Assembly (NCBI RefSeq): GCF_000003195.3
Contig: NC_012878.2
Span: forward strand, 19,258,641-19,322,640
DNA from: Sorghum bicolor
Taxonomy: Eukaryota; Streptophyta; Magnoliopsida; Poales; Poaceae
Reading direction: 5' to 3'
Length of the DNA: 64,000 bases
The notes beneath the pieces are model-generated. The model was not told the DNA's origin and searched no databases. It was given only the letters and a program-made list of their open reading frames with translations. Each line of letters begins with the position of its first letter. Positions within the stretch are counted from its first letter, which is position 1. Shown piece by piece: positions 53,936 to 64,000 of this stretch. A program made the translations under genes and the position numbers.

Positions 53936-56900
53936 CTAGGGGTAGAATCGACGTAGCTGTTCGATGTTCCATGCGTTGGTGAGAATTGCCCCCTTTTCGT
54001 CCGCCAGCTTGTACGTTCCCGGCTTCAGGACCTCGGCTACCACGTATGGACCTTCCCAAGGCGGAGTCAGCTTGTGGCGTCCCTGATTGCTTTGCCGGCG
54101 TCGTAGGACTAGGTCGCCCATGTTGAGGTCCCTCTTGCGCACATGCTTGTCGTGGTAGCGTCGAAGCCTTTGCTGATATCTGGCAGAGTTGAGGAGGGCC
54201 ATGTCTCTAGCCTCCTCAAGTTGGTCGACCGCGTTTTCTTGAGTCTCTTTGTTCGATTGCTCGTTGTAGGCCTTGAGTCGAGGTGACCCATACTCGTGGT
54301 CTGTGGGGAGGATAGCCTCAGAGCCGTAGACCATGAAGAACGGGGTGTATTTTGTGGCCCTGCTTGGTGTTGTCCTAAGGCTCCATAGGACTGAGGAAAG
54401 CTCCTCGACCCATTTTTGGCCGAATTTCTTCAATCGATTGTAGATCCTTGGCTTGAGTCCTTGCAAAATCATGCCGTTGGCACGCTCGACTTGGCCGTTA
54501 GTTCGAGGGTGGGCTACTGCAGACCAGTTCACACGGATGTGATGCCGATCGCAGAAGTCCAAGAACTTTTTGCCGGTGAACTGGGTGCCGTTGTCGGTGA
54601 TGATGACATTGGGGATCCCAAACCGATGGATGATGTCGGTGAAGAAAAGGACGGCCTGCTCGGAGCGGATGTTGGTGATGGGTCGAGCCTCGATCCATTT
54701 GGAGAACTTGTCAATGGCCACCAGCAAATGGGTGAATCCTCCTTTTGCCTTTTGTAGAGGTCCTACTAAATCGAGCCCCCACACCGCAAACGGCCAGGTA
54801 ATGGGGATCATCTGAAGAGCGTGGGCAGGCAGATGCGTCTGCTTGGCGTAGAGCTGACACCCGTGACATGATCGTACGAGCTCGATGGCGTCCGCCACGG
54901 CCGTTGGCCAGTAGAATCCTTGTCGAAAAGCGTTCCCTACAAGGGTCCGTGAAGCGGCGTGGTGACCGCAAGCCCCCGAGTGCAGGTCATCGAGGAGTTT
55001 TCGGCCTTCTTCCACGGTGATGCAACGTTGTAAGACCCCCGTCGGGCTCCGTCGATATAGCTCGTTGTCTTCGCCATAGATCACATATGATTTGGCCCGT
55101 CGAGCGATACGACGAGCTTCTGACCTGTCTTCTGGCAACTCGCCGCGGATAAGGCAGTCGAGGAACGGTGTGCGCCAATCGAATGGTCGACCTGGTCGTC
55201 GTTCTATCTCCATCATCTCTTTCACCATCAAGAGCGTATCGACAGCATCGGTTGGTTGGGCGGTGGTGGCGTTGACGCCAGCCCCCGTGCCTAGGTCGAC
55301 GGATGGCTCGTGAGGATCCTTTGAGAATGCATCAGGCGGCACCGTGCCTCTGGTCGATGCGATCTTGGTGAGTTCGTCGGCTGCCTCGTTGTAGCGTCGA
55401 GCGACATGGACAAGCTCGAGACCGTAGAACCTGTCTTCGAGTCGACGGACCTCCTTGCAGTACGCTTCCATTTTTGGGTCGTGGCAGCTCGAGGTTTTCA
55501 TTACTTGGTCGATGACGAGTTGGGAGTCACCTCGGACGTCGAGGCGTCGGACTCCTAACTCGATAGCGATCTTGAGACCGTTGACGAGGGCCTCATATTC
55601 TGTGACATTGTTAGATGCGGCAAAATGAATCCTGATTACGTACCTCATGTGGACGCCCAAGGGTGAGATGAACAGCAGGCCGGCTCCGGCTCCAGTTTTC
55701 ATGAGTGACCCATCGAAATACATCGTCCATAGTTCCGCCTGGACTTGGGTCGGGGGGAGCTGGGTGTCCGTCCATTCTGCGATGAAGTCTACTAGGGCCT
55801 GCGATTTGATGGCCTTGCGAGGCGCATAAGTGAGAGTCTCACTCATGAGCTCGACCGACCATTTTGCTATTCTTCCCGTGGCTTCTTTGCTCTGGATTAT
55901 TTCGCCTAAAGGAAAAGACGAGACCACCGTGATGGGGTGGCCAAGGAAGTAATGCTGCAGCTTGCGTCGGGCAAGGATTACGGCATAAATCAGCTTCTGG
56001 ATTTGGGGATAACGTGCTTTGGTCTCCGAAAGCACCTCGCTGACGAAATACACTGGCCTCTAAACCGGTAGCGCATGTCCCTCCTCCTGCCTCTCGACCA
56101 CCACCGCCGCGCTGACGACCTGGGTCGTCGACGCGACGTAGAGGAGCAGCGGCTCTGCAGGTTGAGGTGGAACCAGGACTGGTGCCGAGGTCAGCGTCTT
56201 CTTCAGCCTTTCGAGTGCTTCCTCGGCCTCGGGGTTCCAAGAAAAGCGCTCGACCTTCTTTAGGAGTCGATATAATGGTAATGCCTTTTCTCCTAGTCTT
56301 GAGATGAAACGGCTCAGAGCCGCCAGGCAGCCCGTGACTCTCTATACACCCTTGATGTCTCGGATCGGCCCCATTTTCGTGATAGCCGAGACTTTCTCGG
56401 GGTTGGCCTCGATGCCACGCTGCGAAACGATGTATCCTAAGAGCATGCCTCGAGGCACACCGAAAACGCACTTCTCGGGATTGAGCTTGATCCGGCTGGT
56501 GCGTAGGCAGCTAAAGGCAATCTCGAGGTCCTGGATCAGGTCTCCTTGTCGCCTTGACTTGACGACAATGTCGTCGACGTAGGCCTCGACCGTGGACCCT
56601 ATATGTTCGCCAAATACGTGGAGCATGCAACGTTGATACATGGCTCCCGCGTTTCGAAGCCCAAATGGCATGGTCACGTAGCAATACATCCCAAAAGGCG
56701 TGATGAAAGAGGTCGCGAGCTGGTCGGACTCCTTCATTTTTACTTGGTGGTAACCAGAATATGCATCAAGGAAAGAAAGGCTTTCACATCCCGCGGTAGA
56801 ATCGACAATCTGATCAATGCGTGGCAATGGAAAGGGAACTTTTGGACATGCTTTATTCAGACTAGTATAATCGACACACATCCTCATTTTCCCATTCTTT

Positions 56901-57163
56901 TTCTTAACTAATACAGGGTTTGCTAACCAGTCAGGATGATGAACCTCCTTGATGAATCCGGCCGTCAAAAGCTTGTGGACTTCCTCGCCAATGATCTTGC
57001 GCTTCTCCTCATCGAATCGGCGCAACCGCTGCTTCACTGGCTTGGAACCGGCTCGAATCTCCAAGGAGTGCTTGGCGACTTCCCTCGGTATGCCTGGCAT
57101 GTCCGAGGGACTCCATGCAAACATATCAGCATTTGCACGGAGAAAGTCGACGAGCACGTCTTC
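53936..57163 (-). pseudogene. D: pol (RT, RNase H, second RNase H, integrase) with stops
   Basis: The same frame as gag-protease continues after a TAG at 57164-57166. RT (57157-56345): VLVKKKNGKMRMCVDYTSLN, FLDAYSGYHQ, YVDDIVVKS. TAG at 56342-56344, first RNase H, TAG at 56060-56062, then open to the stop at 53936. The second archaeal-type RNase H reads WTMYFDGSLMKTGAGAG, NNVTEYEALVNGL, RGDSQLVIDQ. Integrase: HHCC near 55000-54850, WGLDLVGPL, ITDNGTQFTGKKF, GQVERANGM, and the C-terminal GPYVVAEVLKPGTYKL. No frameshift is needed; the three stops are the only visible defects. Confidence 0.9.
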
Positions 57164-60100
57164 CTATTTGGGGTCGAGGTCGGCGCTGATCGTCAGCACT
57201 TTGCCGTCGGAGTTGTTGGGGTCGAGCGGGATCTTCTTGGTTCCTTCCGCCGCCTCGAAGCTGCCCGCATGACGCTTAGGCTCTGGAGCCTTAGCGGCCA
57301 TGGCCTCAAGCTTTGCAACGAGCCCGGTGGAGCTCTCGACCGCCTCCCCGTACTCGACGCACTCGACGTCGCACTCGTACGCGTGCTCGAAGGAGGAACT
57401 GACAGTGATGACGCCTTTGGGACCAGGCATCTTCAGCTTCAAGTAGGTGTAGTTGGGTATAGCCATGAACTTGGCGTAGCCCGGGCGCCCGATGATGGCG
57501 TGGTACGTGCCTCGGAACCCAACCACCTCAAAGGTGAGGGTCTCCTTCCTGAAGTTGGCCGCCGTGCCGAAGCAGACCGGTAGGTCAATTCGACCTACTG
57601 GCAGTGCCTTTTTCCCTGGCACGACGCCATGGAAACTGCCGGCGCTTGGCTGGAGGCTTCCTCTATCGATGCCGAGGAGGTCGAGGGTCTCGAGGTAAAT
57701 GATGTTGAGGCTGCTGCCACCATCCATCAGCACTTTCGAGAGTCGGGTGTTGACGATGATGGGGTCGACGACGAGCGGGTAGACGCCTGGGGCGACTACC
57801 TTGTCGGGGTGGTCCTCTTGGTCGAAAGTGATAGGAGTGCTTGACCAGCTAAGGTACTGGGGCAGCGCCATTCTTGCCGCAAAGACTTCGCGACGCTCCC
57901 TTTTGCGCTGCCTCATGGTTAATTGAGTCGAGGGCCCGCCATAGATCATGTAGCAGTCGTGGACGGCGGGGAAACCGTCGTCATCTTTGTTGTCCTCCTT
58001 GCTGCCAGCCTTCTCTTTCTTGGAGTCATCACGCGTATCTTTTTTGAACCCCAGACCGTCGAAATGCTTTCTCAGCATACGACAGTCCTTGAGCTTGTGG
58101 TTGGCGCCTCCCTTATGGTAAGGGCACGACTCCTCCAACATCTTGTCAAAGATGCCACCATCCGGAGGGCCTCGAGGCTTCTTTCGATCCATGGCGGCAA
58201 CAAGGTTGTCATCGGAATCTTCCCGGTGGAACTGCCGCACTTTCTGCTTCTTTTTATTCTTCTTGAGGCCTCGACTGGGGGTCCCATCTTCGTCGACGGG
58301 CTGCTTGCCTTTTCTTCCTTCTGAGCTGAAGAAGGCGCCGACCGCCTCCTCCCCTGCCGCGTAGTTGGCTACTACGTCCATCAGCTCGTCGACGGTCTGA
58401 GGTCGATTGCGACCTAATTCCCGCACCAAGTCTCGACTGGTGGTGCCCGAGACAAACGCCAATATGACGTCGTGGTCAGGGACGTGCGGCAGCTCAGTGC
58501 GCTGCTTCAAGAAGCGTCGAGCATACTCCCGAAGAGTTTCTCCTGACTTCTGCTTGCACTTGCTGAGGTCCCACGAGTTCCCTGGCCGTATGTAGGTCCC
58601 TTTGAAGTTACCCTCGAAGACTCTGACCAGATCAACCCAGTTGTGGATCTGATTGGCAGGGAGTTCCTCGAGCCATCGACGGGCGGTGTCGGAGAGGAAA
58701 AGGGGTAGCTGTCTGATGATGGCTCGATCATCACCTCGAGCGCCACCTAGCTGACAGGCCAGCCTGAAGTCGGCCAGCCACAACTCTGGTTTGGTCTCTC
58801 CATTGTACTTCGCGATGCTGGTCGGGGGTCGAAATGGATTGGGCAGGGGCGTGCTGCGGATCGCCCTGCTGAACACCCGTGGGCCTGGTGGCTCGGGGGC
58901 CACTCGGTCCTCGTCGCTGTCGTATCTCCCACCGCGATGCGCGCTATAACCGCGCTCTTCCGCGTCTCCGTGCCGACGGCGCCGATTTTCTTTGATGTCG
59001 TGCCGCGCGTCGTGTCGACGTTGATTGTCGACGGGGAGGATGAGAGCGGTCTTTCTACCGCGAGGGGGAGGTTGTTGATGGACTGACACCTCCTCTTCGT
59101 TTAGAGGCTGTTCGTCGCGCTTCTCTATGGCAGCTCCTCGTCGTCGAGATGCCGAACTTTCGGCTTGTTGAACCGCCGCCACCTGGAGCAATGTCTGTAC
59201 CTCATCTCGAATGCGTCGGGCCTGGGAATTCGACGGCTCTGGCATGTTACGTAGCAGCATCGTCGCTGCCACTACATTCTGGCCTGCTCGAGGGAAACGG
59301 CTGACAGGTTGCTCTGGCTCCGCGTCACCGACGATCTGTCGATGTACCTCTCGAGCGCGTCTGCGGACACTTCCGCCCAGCGGGTAGGGCAGGTCTTGCT
59401 CGAGGATTTGCTCGAGCAGGACGAGGCGCTCGCGGTCTTCGTCGAGCTTCATCTTGAGCTCCCGCAGCTGCGCGAGCTGCGCGGTTCTGTCTTCCTGAGG
59501 AGGGGGGTCGACCTGTCCGTCGTTCCCAGGCGTCCTGGGGTCTTCTCGCGCCGCGGGGGCTCGACCACCTGCAGCAGCATCCCGTGTCTCATCGGTAGTT
59601 TCTACCGCCCCATCGATGTGATAGCATTCCCTCGTAGGGTCATAGCTATCTGTCTCGGAGTCGGAGTCTGGTTCGGCGGCGTAGAAACACCCACGTCCTT
59701 CCTCCAGCAATCGTTGCCTGAGGGAGGTGATCGAGTATCGTCCGGGGCCTAAACGACGGAGGCCTTGTACTCGGGATAGGTCCGGCAGCTCGGACGCCGG
59801 CCGCCGCGCTTCAGAGCTACGTGGGAGGACCATTGGTCTTTCTACGTATGTCTGGGCGTTCGGGCATGCCGCCCTGGCGAGCGACGCCGCGGGGTTGTCC
59901 AATCCGAACGGCAGTGCCGCTCTTGGAGTGGACAACCCATGTGGAAGTAGCCTAGCAGCGGTGGGGGAGAGCGCGCGAGACGCGTCCCCTCCCGTCGTCG
60001 CGCGGTGCTGAGTCGTCGTGCTTGTTGCTCCGTCACACGGTGCTGCCGACTTGTGGCCTACGTCCTGCCTCGCACGAGTTGTTGGTCGTGCTGAAGCAGA

Positions 60101-60316
60101 GGGGCCGCGGTGGTGCTGTCCGCGCCTCTTCTTAGGCGGGGAGGCATGGTGGTGAGGGCGTCTCGGGGCCTTCAGCCGTGCTGGCGTAACGCGGGCTCCT
60201 CCTGGTCCTTTGACTGAGAGCAAGATCATGTCGTAGCCGGAGCCCGTAGACATGAACTCGAGACTCCCAAACCAAATCACCGTGGAGCGCGGAAATGGTG
60301 AGGCAAGAGTAGCCAT
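57164..60316 (-). CDS. D: gag-protease
   Basis: Start chosen at ATG 60316 (MATLASPFPRSTVIW), about 40 bases after the PBS; the frame is open further upstream into the LTR. The N-terminal half is Arg/Pro-rich and disordered. The capsid-like part lies at residues about 540-660 (FNGTYIRPGNSWDL-like region, LREYARRFLKQRTELP). Zinc-finger-like CPYHKGGANHKLKDC (C-x2-H-x5-H-x4-C) follows. Protease: VLMDGGSSLNIIYLETL (D-G-G) and YHAIIGRPGYAKF. The frame ends at TAG 57164-57166, after ISADLDPK; since pol continues in the same frame beyond it, the stop is probably a mutation rather than a natural gag end. Confidence 0.85.
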   Translation of the reverse strand: MATLASPFPRSTVIWFGSLEFMSTGSGYDMILLSVKGPGGARVTPARLKAPRRPHHHASPPKKRRGQHHRGPSASARPTTRARQDVGHKSAAPCDGATSTTTQHRATTGGDASRALSPTAARLLPHGLSTPRAALPFGLDNPAASLARAACPNAQTYVERPMVLPRSSEARRPASELPDLSRVQGLRRLGPGRYSITSLRQRLLEEGRGCFYAAEPDSDSETDSYDPTRECYHIDGAVETTDETRDAAAGGRAPAAREDPRTPGNDGQVDPPPQEDRTAQLAQLRELKMKLDEDRERLVLLEQILEQDLPYPLGGSVRRRAREVHRQIVGDAEPEQPVSRFPRAGQNVVAATMLLRNMPEPSNSQARRIRDEVQTLLQVAAVQQAESSASRRRGAAIEKRDEQPLNEEEVSVHQQPPPRGRKTALILPVDNQRRHDARHDIKENRRRRHGDAEERGYSAHRGGRYDSDEDRVAPEPPGPRVFSRAIRSTPLPNPFRPPTSIAKYNGETKPELWLADFRLACQLGGARGDDRAIIRQLPLFLSDTARRWLEELPANQIHNWVDLVRVFEGNFKGTYIRPGNSWDLSKCKQKSGETLREYARRFLKQRTELPHVPDHDVILAFVSGTTSRDLVRELGRNRPQTVDELMDVVANYAAGEEAVGAFFSSEGRKGKQPVDEDGTPSRGLKKNKKKQKVRQFHREDSDDNLVAAMDRKKPRGPPDGGIFDKMLEESCPYHKGGANHKLKDCRMLRKHFDGLGFKKDTRDDSKKEKAGSKEDNKDDDGFPAVHDCYMIYGGPSTQLTMRQRKRERREVFAARMALPQYLSWSSTPITFDQEDHPDKVVAPGVYPLVVDPIIVNTRLSKVLMDGGSSLNIIYLETLDLLGIDRGSLQPSAGSFHGVVPGKKALPVGRIDLPVCFGTAANFRKETLTFEVVGFRGTYHAIIGRPGYAKFMAIPNYTYLKLKMPGPKGVITVSSSFEHAYECDVECVEYGEAVESSTGLVAKLEAMAAKAPEPKRHAGSFEAAEGTKKIPLDPNNSDGKVLTISADLDPK

Positions 60317-60354
60317 CCGGAAAGGAGTGGGAAATCGATGAAAAACACGCAGGA

Positions 60355-60372
60355 CCCCTACCTGGCGCGCCA
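60355..60372 (-). other. D: primer-binding site
   Basis: The minus strand reads TGGCGCGCCAGGTAGGGG, two bases inside the 5' LTR end, a sequence typical of this position in Tat-lineage elements. The tRNA was not determined. Confidence 0.8.
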
Positions 60373-60374
60373 AC

Positions 60375-61380
60375 TGTCGGTGTTTTTCCCCCGGGGGGTC
60401 ACACCAACGAGTAAATTTGTATGCGTGCTCCCTTTCCTGGATGGTGATGCAAGAAGACACAGAGATTTATCCTGGTTCGGGCAAGAGAAGGCCCTACGTC
60501 CAGCGGGGGGAGAGAGTTTGTATTATCTTGCACCTAAGTGCTTGTACAGGGGCGAATACAAGCGTGGTATGAAGTGTGGAGCTCTACTACGTATGAGCGT
60601 GGTCTTGTGTCGTGATCCCCCGTTCTATTCCTGAGTCCCTCCTTTTATAGTTCCAAGGAAGGACCTAGGGTACATGTATAGGTGTAGGAATTGGAGTCGA
60701 TAGCAGCATGGAGCGCTGACCTACTCGAGGTTTCCGTACCGGCATGACCTCGAGCCATCCCGTCTTAATAGCCTGGTGATGATCACGCGTGCCCCTGCAT
60801 TCTGCTCTGCGCGCCGTCTTGGATTGGTTCGACGGATGCACGCTTACATGGCTCGGCGGCAAATCCGGCGGAGCGGTTACGACGTGGTCAGTCGACGCCC
60901 GACTCGTCTCCAGGAAGGAGCCTGGTGAAGTCGAGGGTCGGACGCCATACGAGGTGTCGATATCTGGAGCGCTGACCTTGGGTGTCTCGAGGGGGTCCCG
61001 ATTAGACGTTTCATCCTTGTTTCCCGCGTCCTGACACGCCCTGGGTCGTTCGGTGGGAAGGCTGCAAAAAGAACGATGGGACAGAAACCTGTTCCCTATC
61101 ACGCCTCCCGTGACCCGTGTGTTAGGTGGGGAAGTGTCAGGTGCATTAAATGCCCTGGCTCTCGTGCGCGCGTCGGGCGGCGGACAGTGTCCTTGCGCTC
61201 GACGCCTCTCGGTTCGCTCGAGCCCGCTTCCGTATTCGACGGCAGTTGTCGCTCGAGCCCTGACCGATTCGCTCGACGCTATTTCCGTCTTCGAGGCTGC
61301 GGCCGTCGATGGCTGCGCGTGTGTACGGATGGTCTCGTTATACGCATTGGTGAGGGTACCCCTTGTTGATACCCTCGACA
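60375..61380 (-). repeat. D: 5' LTR (right copy), 1006 bp
   Basis: Direct repeat of 47081-48086 with TATA box at 60641-60650. Followed by CTCAA (61381-61385). Confidence 0.95.
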
Positions 61381-61385
61381 CTCAA

Positions 61386-64000
61386 TGGTAAGAAAGAGGT
61401 CACAGTCAACCTATGAAAGTAAACCGCAACTTGGACTTGGATGATGCACCTTTACTTACATATAGGCCCTTTTTAAAAAGGTATGCTTGGATGATGCTAG
61501 TTTAACATTTTCCATGTGTCTCATATCCATCCCAATCTATGTTGGTCTCTGGAAAAGTTTGGTGAAGTTTGGAATCAAGAAGACACATGAAATGATAAGT
61601 TATATCCTTGTCGAAATGGCTCTATTAAGGAAATAGAATCATGGGTCATCAACGAAACCTTGCAAACTTGCTCATATGACTCTAGATGAATTATACAACA
61701 AAAGTCATGAAGGGTTCATGTTGAGCTTATGTCAAGAAAATGCTTCAATTGGCCTAAAACCCTATTTGGAGCTTTATCAGGTTACTGCTTTGACCAAATT
61801 GAGAGATTGACTTCTGTTGCAGTTATGAGGTTTGACCCTAAGTAAAAGTTGTAGTTTTGCTTCTGTAGAATAAACTTTATTCAAGGGTGAAGAACCAAAT
61901 CAGCCAGCAAATGGTTCAAACAGAGGCTCCAATTTTGAATCACCTGCTGCTTTTTAGCCATGAGAAATAATTCTAAGTCCATGAAAGTGACAGCAGCAAA
62001 TTAGCTTCTTTGTGACATTTTATTGTCCATATTCATATGGTAACTCAATTAGATTCCTTAATATGAGTTGGATTACTCTTCTTGATGAAAGCAATGGATC
62101 AAGTATCATCAAATTTGGAGTTCAGTTGGATATCTAAAAGTAGCTCCCAATATGGCAAAAAGTTATTTTATCGCTAAACGGACATCGACCCGTTGGCATG
62201 CCGCGTTCTCGTGTTTTTGTTAAGCAACTAAAGTTGGTCCAAGAATAAAAGTGGTGGACAATTACTTGGATAAGGTCATGTAAAAAGTTGCATCAAGTTT
62301 GACATGGTTTGGATCATCAATTCTTGGTTTTGCTAATCACCGTCAATACGTTGACACTTGTGACTTGGCATCTAATTATCTCTTAATCTGTTGGTCTAAT
62401 AATCTTGGTGTCTTAATCAAAGTTGTAGTGCACGACGTGGTGAGCAAACTTCGTTTTAGGCCCAAGGTCCAATTCGGCCCAGAAATAGCCCGAATCAGCG
62501 TCCCACCTTCCCTACTTCGCTGCCCGCCACGTGCTCGACGAAATGCCGACGCGTCCTCCATGCACCAGTGCGCGCCCCCACTATTGCTGCACATGTGCTG
62601 GTACTCCATATCACGTTGGGACAGCCAGAGGCGCTCACCACTTGCTCATTCACTCGCCCTCACTTCCTCTGCCCTTCCTCTTTCCCCTCGGCGCTCGCCC
62701 AGGCCGCCATTGTGCCACTTCCGTCGCCATAGGAGGTGGCGGTGTGTCGCCCCGTCTGCTGTTGTGCGACAGCTGCTTCCAGCCGTGGCCAGGAGCTTGG
62801 CGTGGCCATGGTTGGCCGCGGCAAGGGAAGGCAGGCCTTCCACAGCCGTAGCCGGTGACCATTCCGGCATGAGCCTCAAGCTCGGTCATCTGCAAGAAGG
62901 ATCTAGGTTTAGAATAAGAAATAACTCCGGGTTCCAGATGCGAACCATAGACTCATATGAATAGTGCTCTGGACGGCGGGTTGATTCATGGAAAACTCAG
63001 GGTTCCCGATGCAAAGTCGTTTTCCTTTATCTTTTGTTTTTGCACATTTCTTGTATCAGATTTGGAAATGCATAGTAATTCATAGAAAAGTTGTAAAATA
63101 GCAAATGTGGACTTTTTGGAATCCTTATGAAATTATATATGCAGTAGATCTATAATATGGCATGGTTTAGTTTGACGTTTTAGTCATAAAAATAGATTTA
63201 TGCAGTTAGGTTTTAATTGCTTGTTATATTTGTCTTTTTCATAACTGCTCTAGTATTTCTCGAATAAATGTGAAAATATTGTGACATGCTTTTCATATGA
63301 TATTTAATGTCTGGCATTTGTTTCATGAATTTAGGATTGATAGATTAAGAGTTATGAAAATAACAATTACCCTGTGTTGCTTTGCTCCTATTCTGAGTGG
63401 ATCTGCATGTTTGTATTGTTTGGCTCAGTTAAGTTGTGAATCTTGCCTGGATGAAAATATCTAAGTTTTAGTACTTTTCATAAGCTTTACAAAAATATAA
63501 ATAGCACAATTTTTGGTTAAGCACATGTTTAGTTATAGTGGTTTAAAGTACTGTTCTAGTTTCTGTCTAAACCCAGACAGGGTTGTATTGTTTGTTATGT
63601 AAAACCTTGTTAATGGTAGATTTAGCTCTAGACGTTTATAACAAAGTTGTTCCCAATTTAGTAAGATTTCTATAAAGTACATAACCGTAATTTATGGACA
63701 TGTGAAACTCAAGTTATGGCTGTTTAATGTGGCATGGCAGATTCTGTCTATGTTTTGGACAGAGATGTCTTCATGAGGTTAATTGACCTTGTTAACTGTG
63801 GATTCATCTTTAGATAATAATAAGAAAGTTGTAGGTGACTTTATAAGATTTCCAAAAAGATAAGAATCATGTTTACTGGAGGTCTACAACTCCAGTTATG
63901 CTTCCTTGAATTACCTATTAGTTTTCTGTTTGTAATTGTACCTCTACTGTTTGGCAGCATGAGCAGTCTTAATTATGCAATTAATTCCATGATATAAATG
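61386..64000 (+). repeat. E: LTR, second part, runs off the window
   Basis: Continuation of 47016-47080. It has the layout of the first 2.7 kb of the C LTR: an AT-rich start with CAAAGTTGTAG-type phrases (62408, 61851), a GC/CpG-rich block (62470-62860), then AT-rich sequence with no frame. This suggests a Tekay/Del-type LTR of a different family, probably on the plus strand. A 221-codon frame at 62299-62964 crosses the GC-rich block but has no recognisable domain and is not called a gene. No LTR end is reached. Confidence 0.6.

Larger units (their letters stand above)
47081..61380 (-). mobile_element. Element D: Tat-lineage Ty3/gypsy element with antisense transposon-domain gene
   Basis: A 14.3-kb element with two 1006-bp LTRs differing at about 7 positions by eye and perfect duplication CTCAA. 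Minus-strand order: LTR, PBS TGGCGCGCCAGG, gag-protease, RT, RNase H, second RNase H, integrase; then a plus-strand six-exon gene, polypurine tract and LTR. It resembles RIRE2-type grass elements in this organisation (recalled). Pol has three TAG stops and the antisense gene two stops, so although young it looks non-autonomous. Confidence 0.93.

Noticed and set aside
62299..62964. 221-codon plus-strand frame in E
   Set aside because: It crosses a GC-rich LTR block, with low-complexity Arg/Pro/Ser translation and no homologous feel; treated as LTR sequence.

Overview
The window is plant nuclear DNA, almost certainly from a large grass (Poaceae) genome. It contains no recognisable ordinary host gene. 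It is a nest of LTR retrotransposons, all Ty3/gypsy, of types usual in grasses: an Athila-type element, a chromodomain (Tekay/Del-type) element with LTRs of about 4 kb, and three Tat-lineage elements with a second, archaeal-type RNase H and extra genes on the opposite strand. A 1000-base run of N (18686-19685) marks a draft assembly gap. The species cannot be named from the sequence.

Layout. X (1-478, resuming at 9678-9689): the 5' end of a minus-strand element whose LTR was cut short. A (479-9672, target duplication CCGTG): Athila-type element inserted in the X LTR; gag-C to integrase is inverted relative to the rest of the element. B1 (9690-47015, minus strand): an old, heavily mutated Tat element in four pieces, interrupted by C (11525-25647, plus strand, about 4.07 kb LTRs) and by B2 (29533-41920, minus strand, target duplication GCATC), a younger member of the B family. 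E (47016-47080, resuming at 61386-64000): start of another long-LTR element inserted in the B1 LTR. D (47081-61380, minus strand, target duplication CTCAA): a second Tat-lineage element inserted 65 bp inside E. The nesting order agrees with LTR divergence judged by eye: B1 about 5%, A about 3%, B2 about 1%, C and D below 1%.

The most interesting content is in the Tat elements. Both B and D carry, between pol and the 3' LTR and on the strand opposite to pol, a multi-exon gene with its own TATA box. In B2 this gene (30861-34230) can be spliced by hand into six exons with consistent phases and no stop, giving about 981 residues: an N-terminal plant mobile domain (PMD), a basic and proline-rich linker, and a C-terminal coiled coil. 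In D the gene at 49021-53361 also has six exons and the same plan but a different N-terminal domain (putative gypsy-type transposon domain), a polyglutamine tract, and two stops. Each family is also saturated on both strands with its own short CpG motif (ATCGGC/GCCGAT in B, TCGA in D). A retroelement carrying a self-recognising regulator, comparable in logic to the VANC anti-silencing factors of VANDAL transposons, is one testable reading; it is inference.

The gag and pol products of each element would work together in the usual way: gag forms the particle, protease matures it, reverse transcriptase and RNase H copy the RNA from a tRNA primer at the primer-binding site, and integrase (with a chromodomain in C) inserts the copy. 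No element is seen to be fully autonomous: A and B1 are clearly dead, D has three stops in pol, B2 has one stop and one frameshift, and C cannot be judged across the gap.
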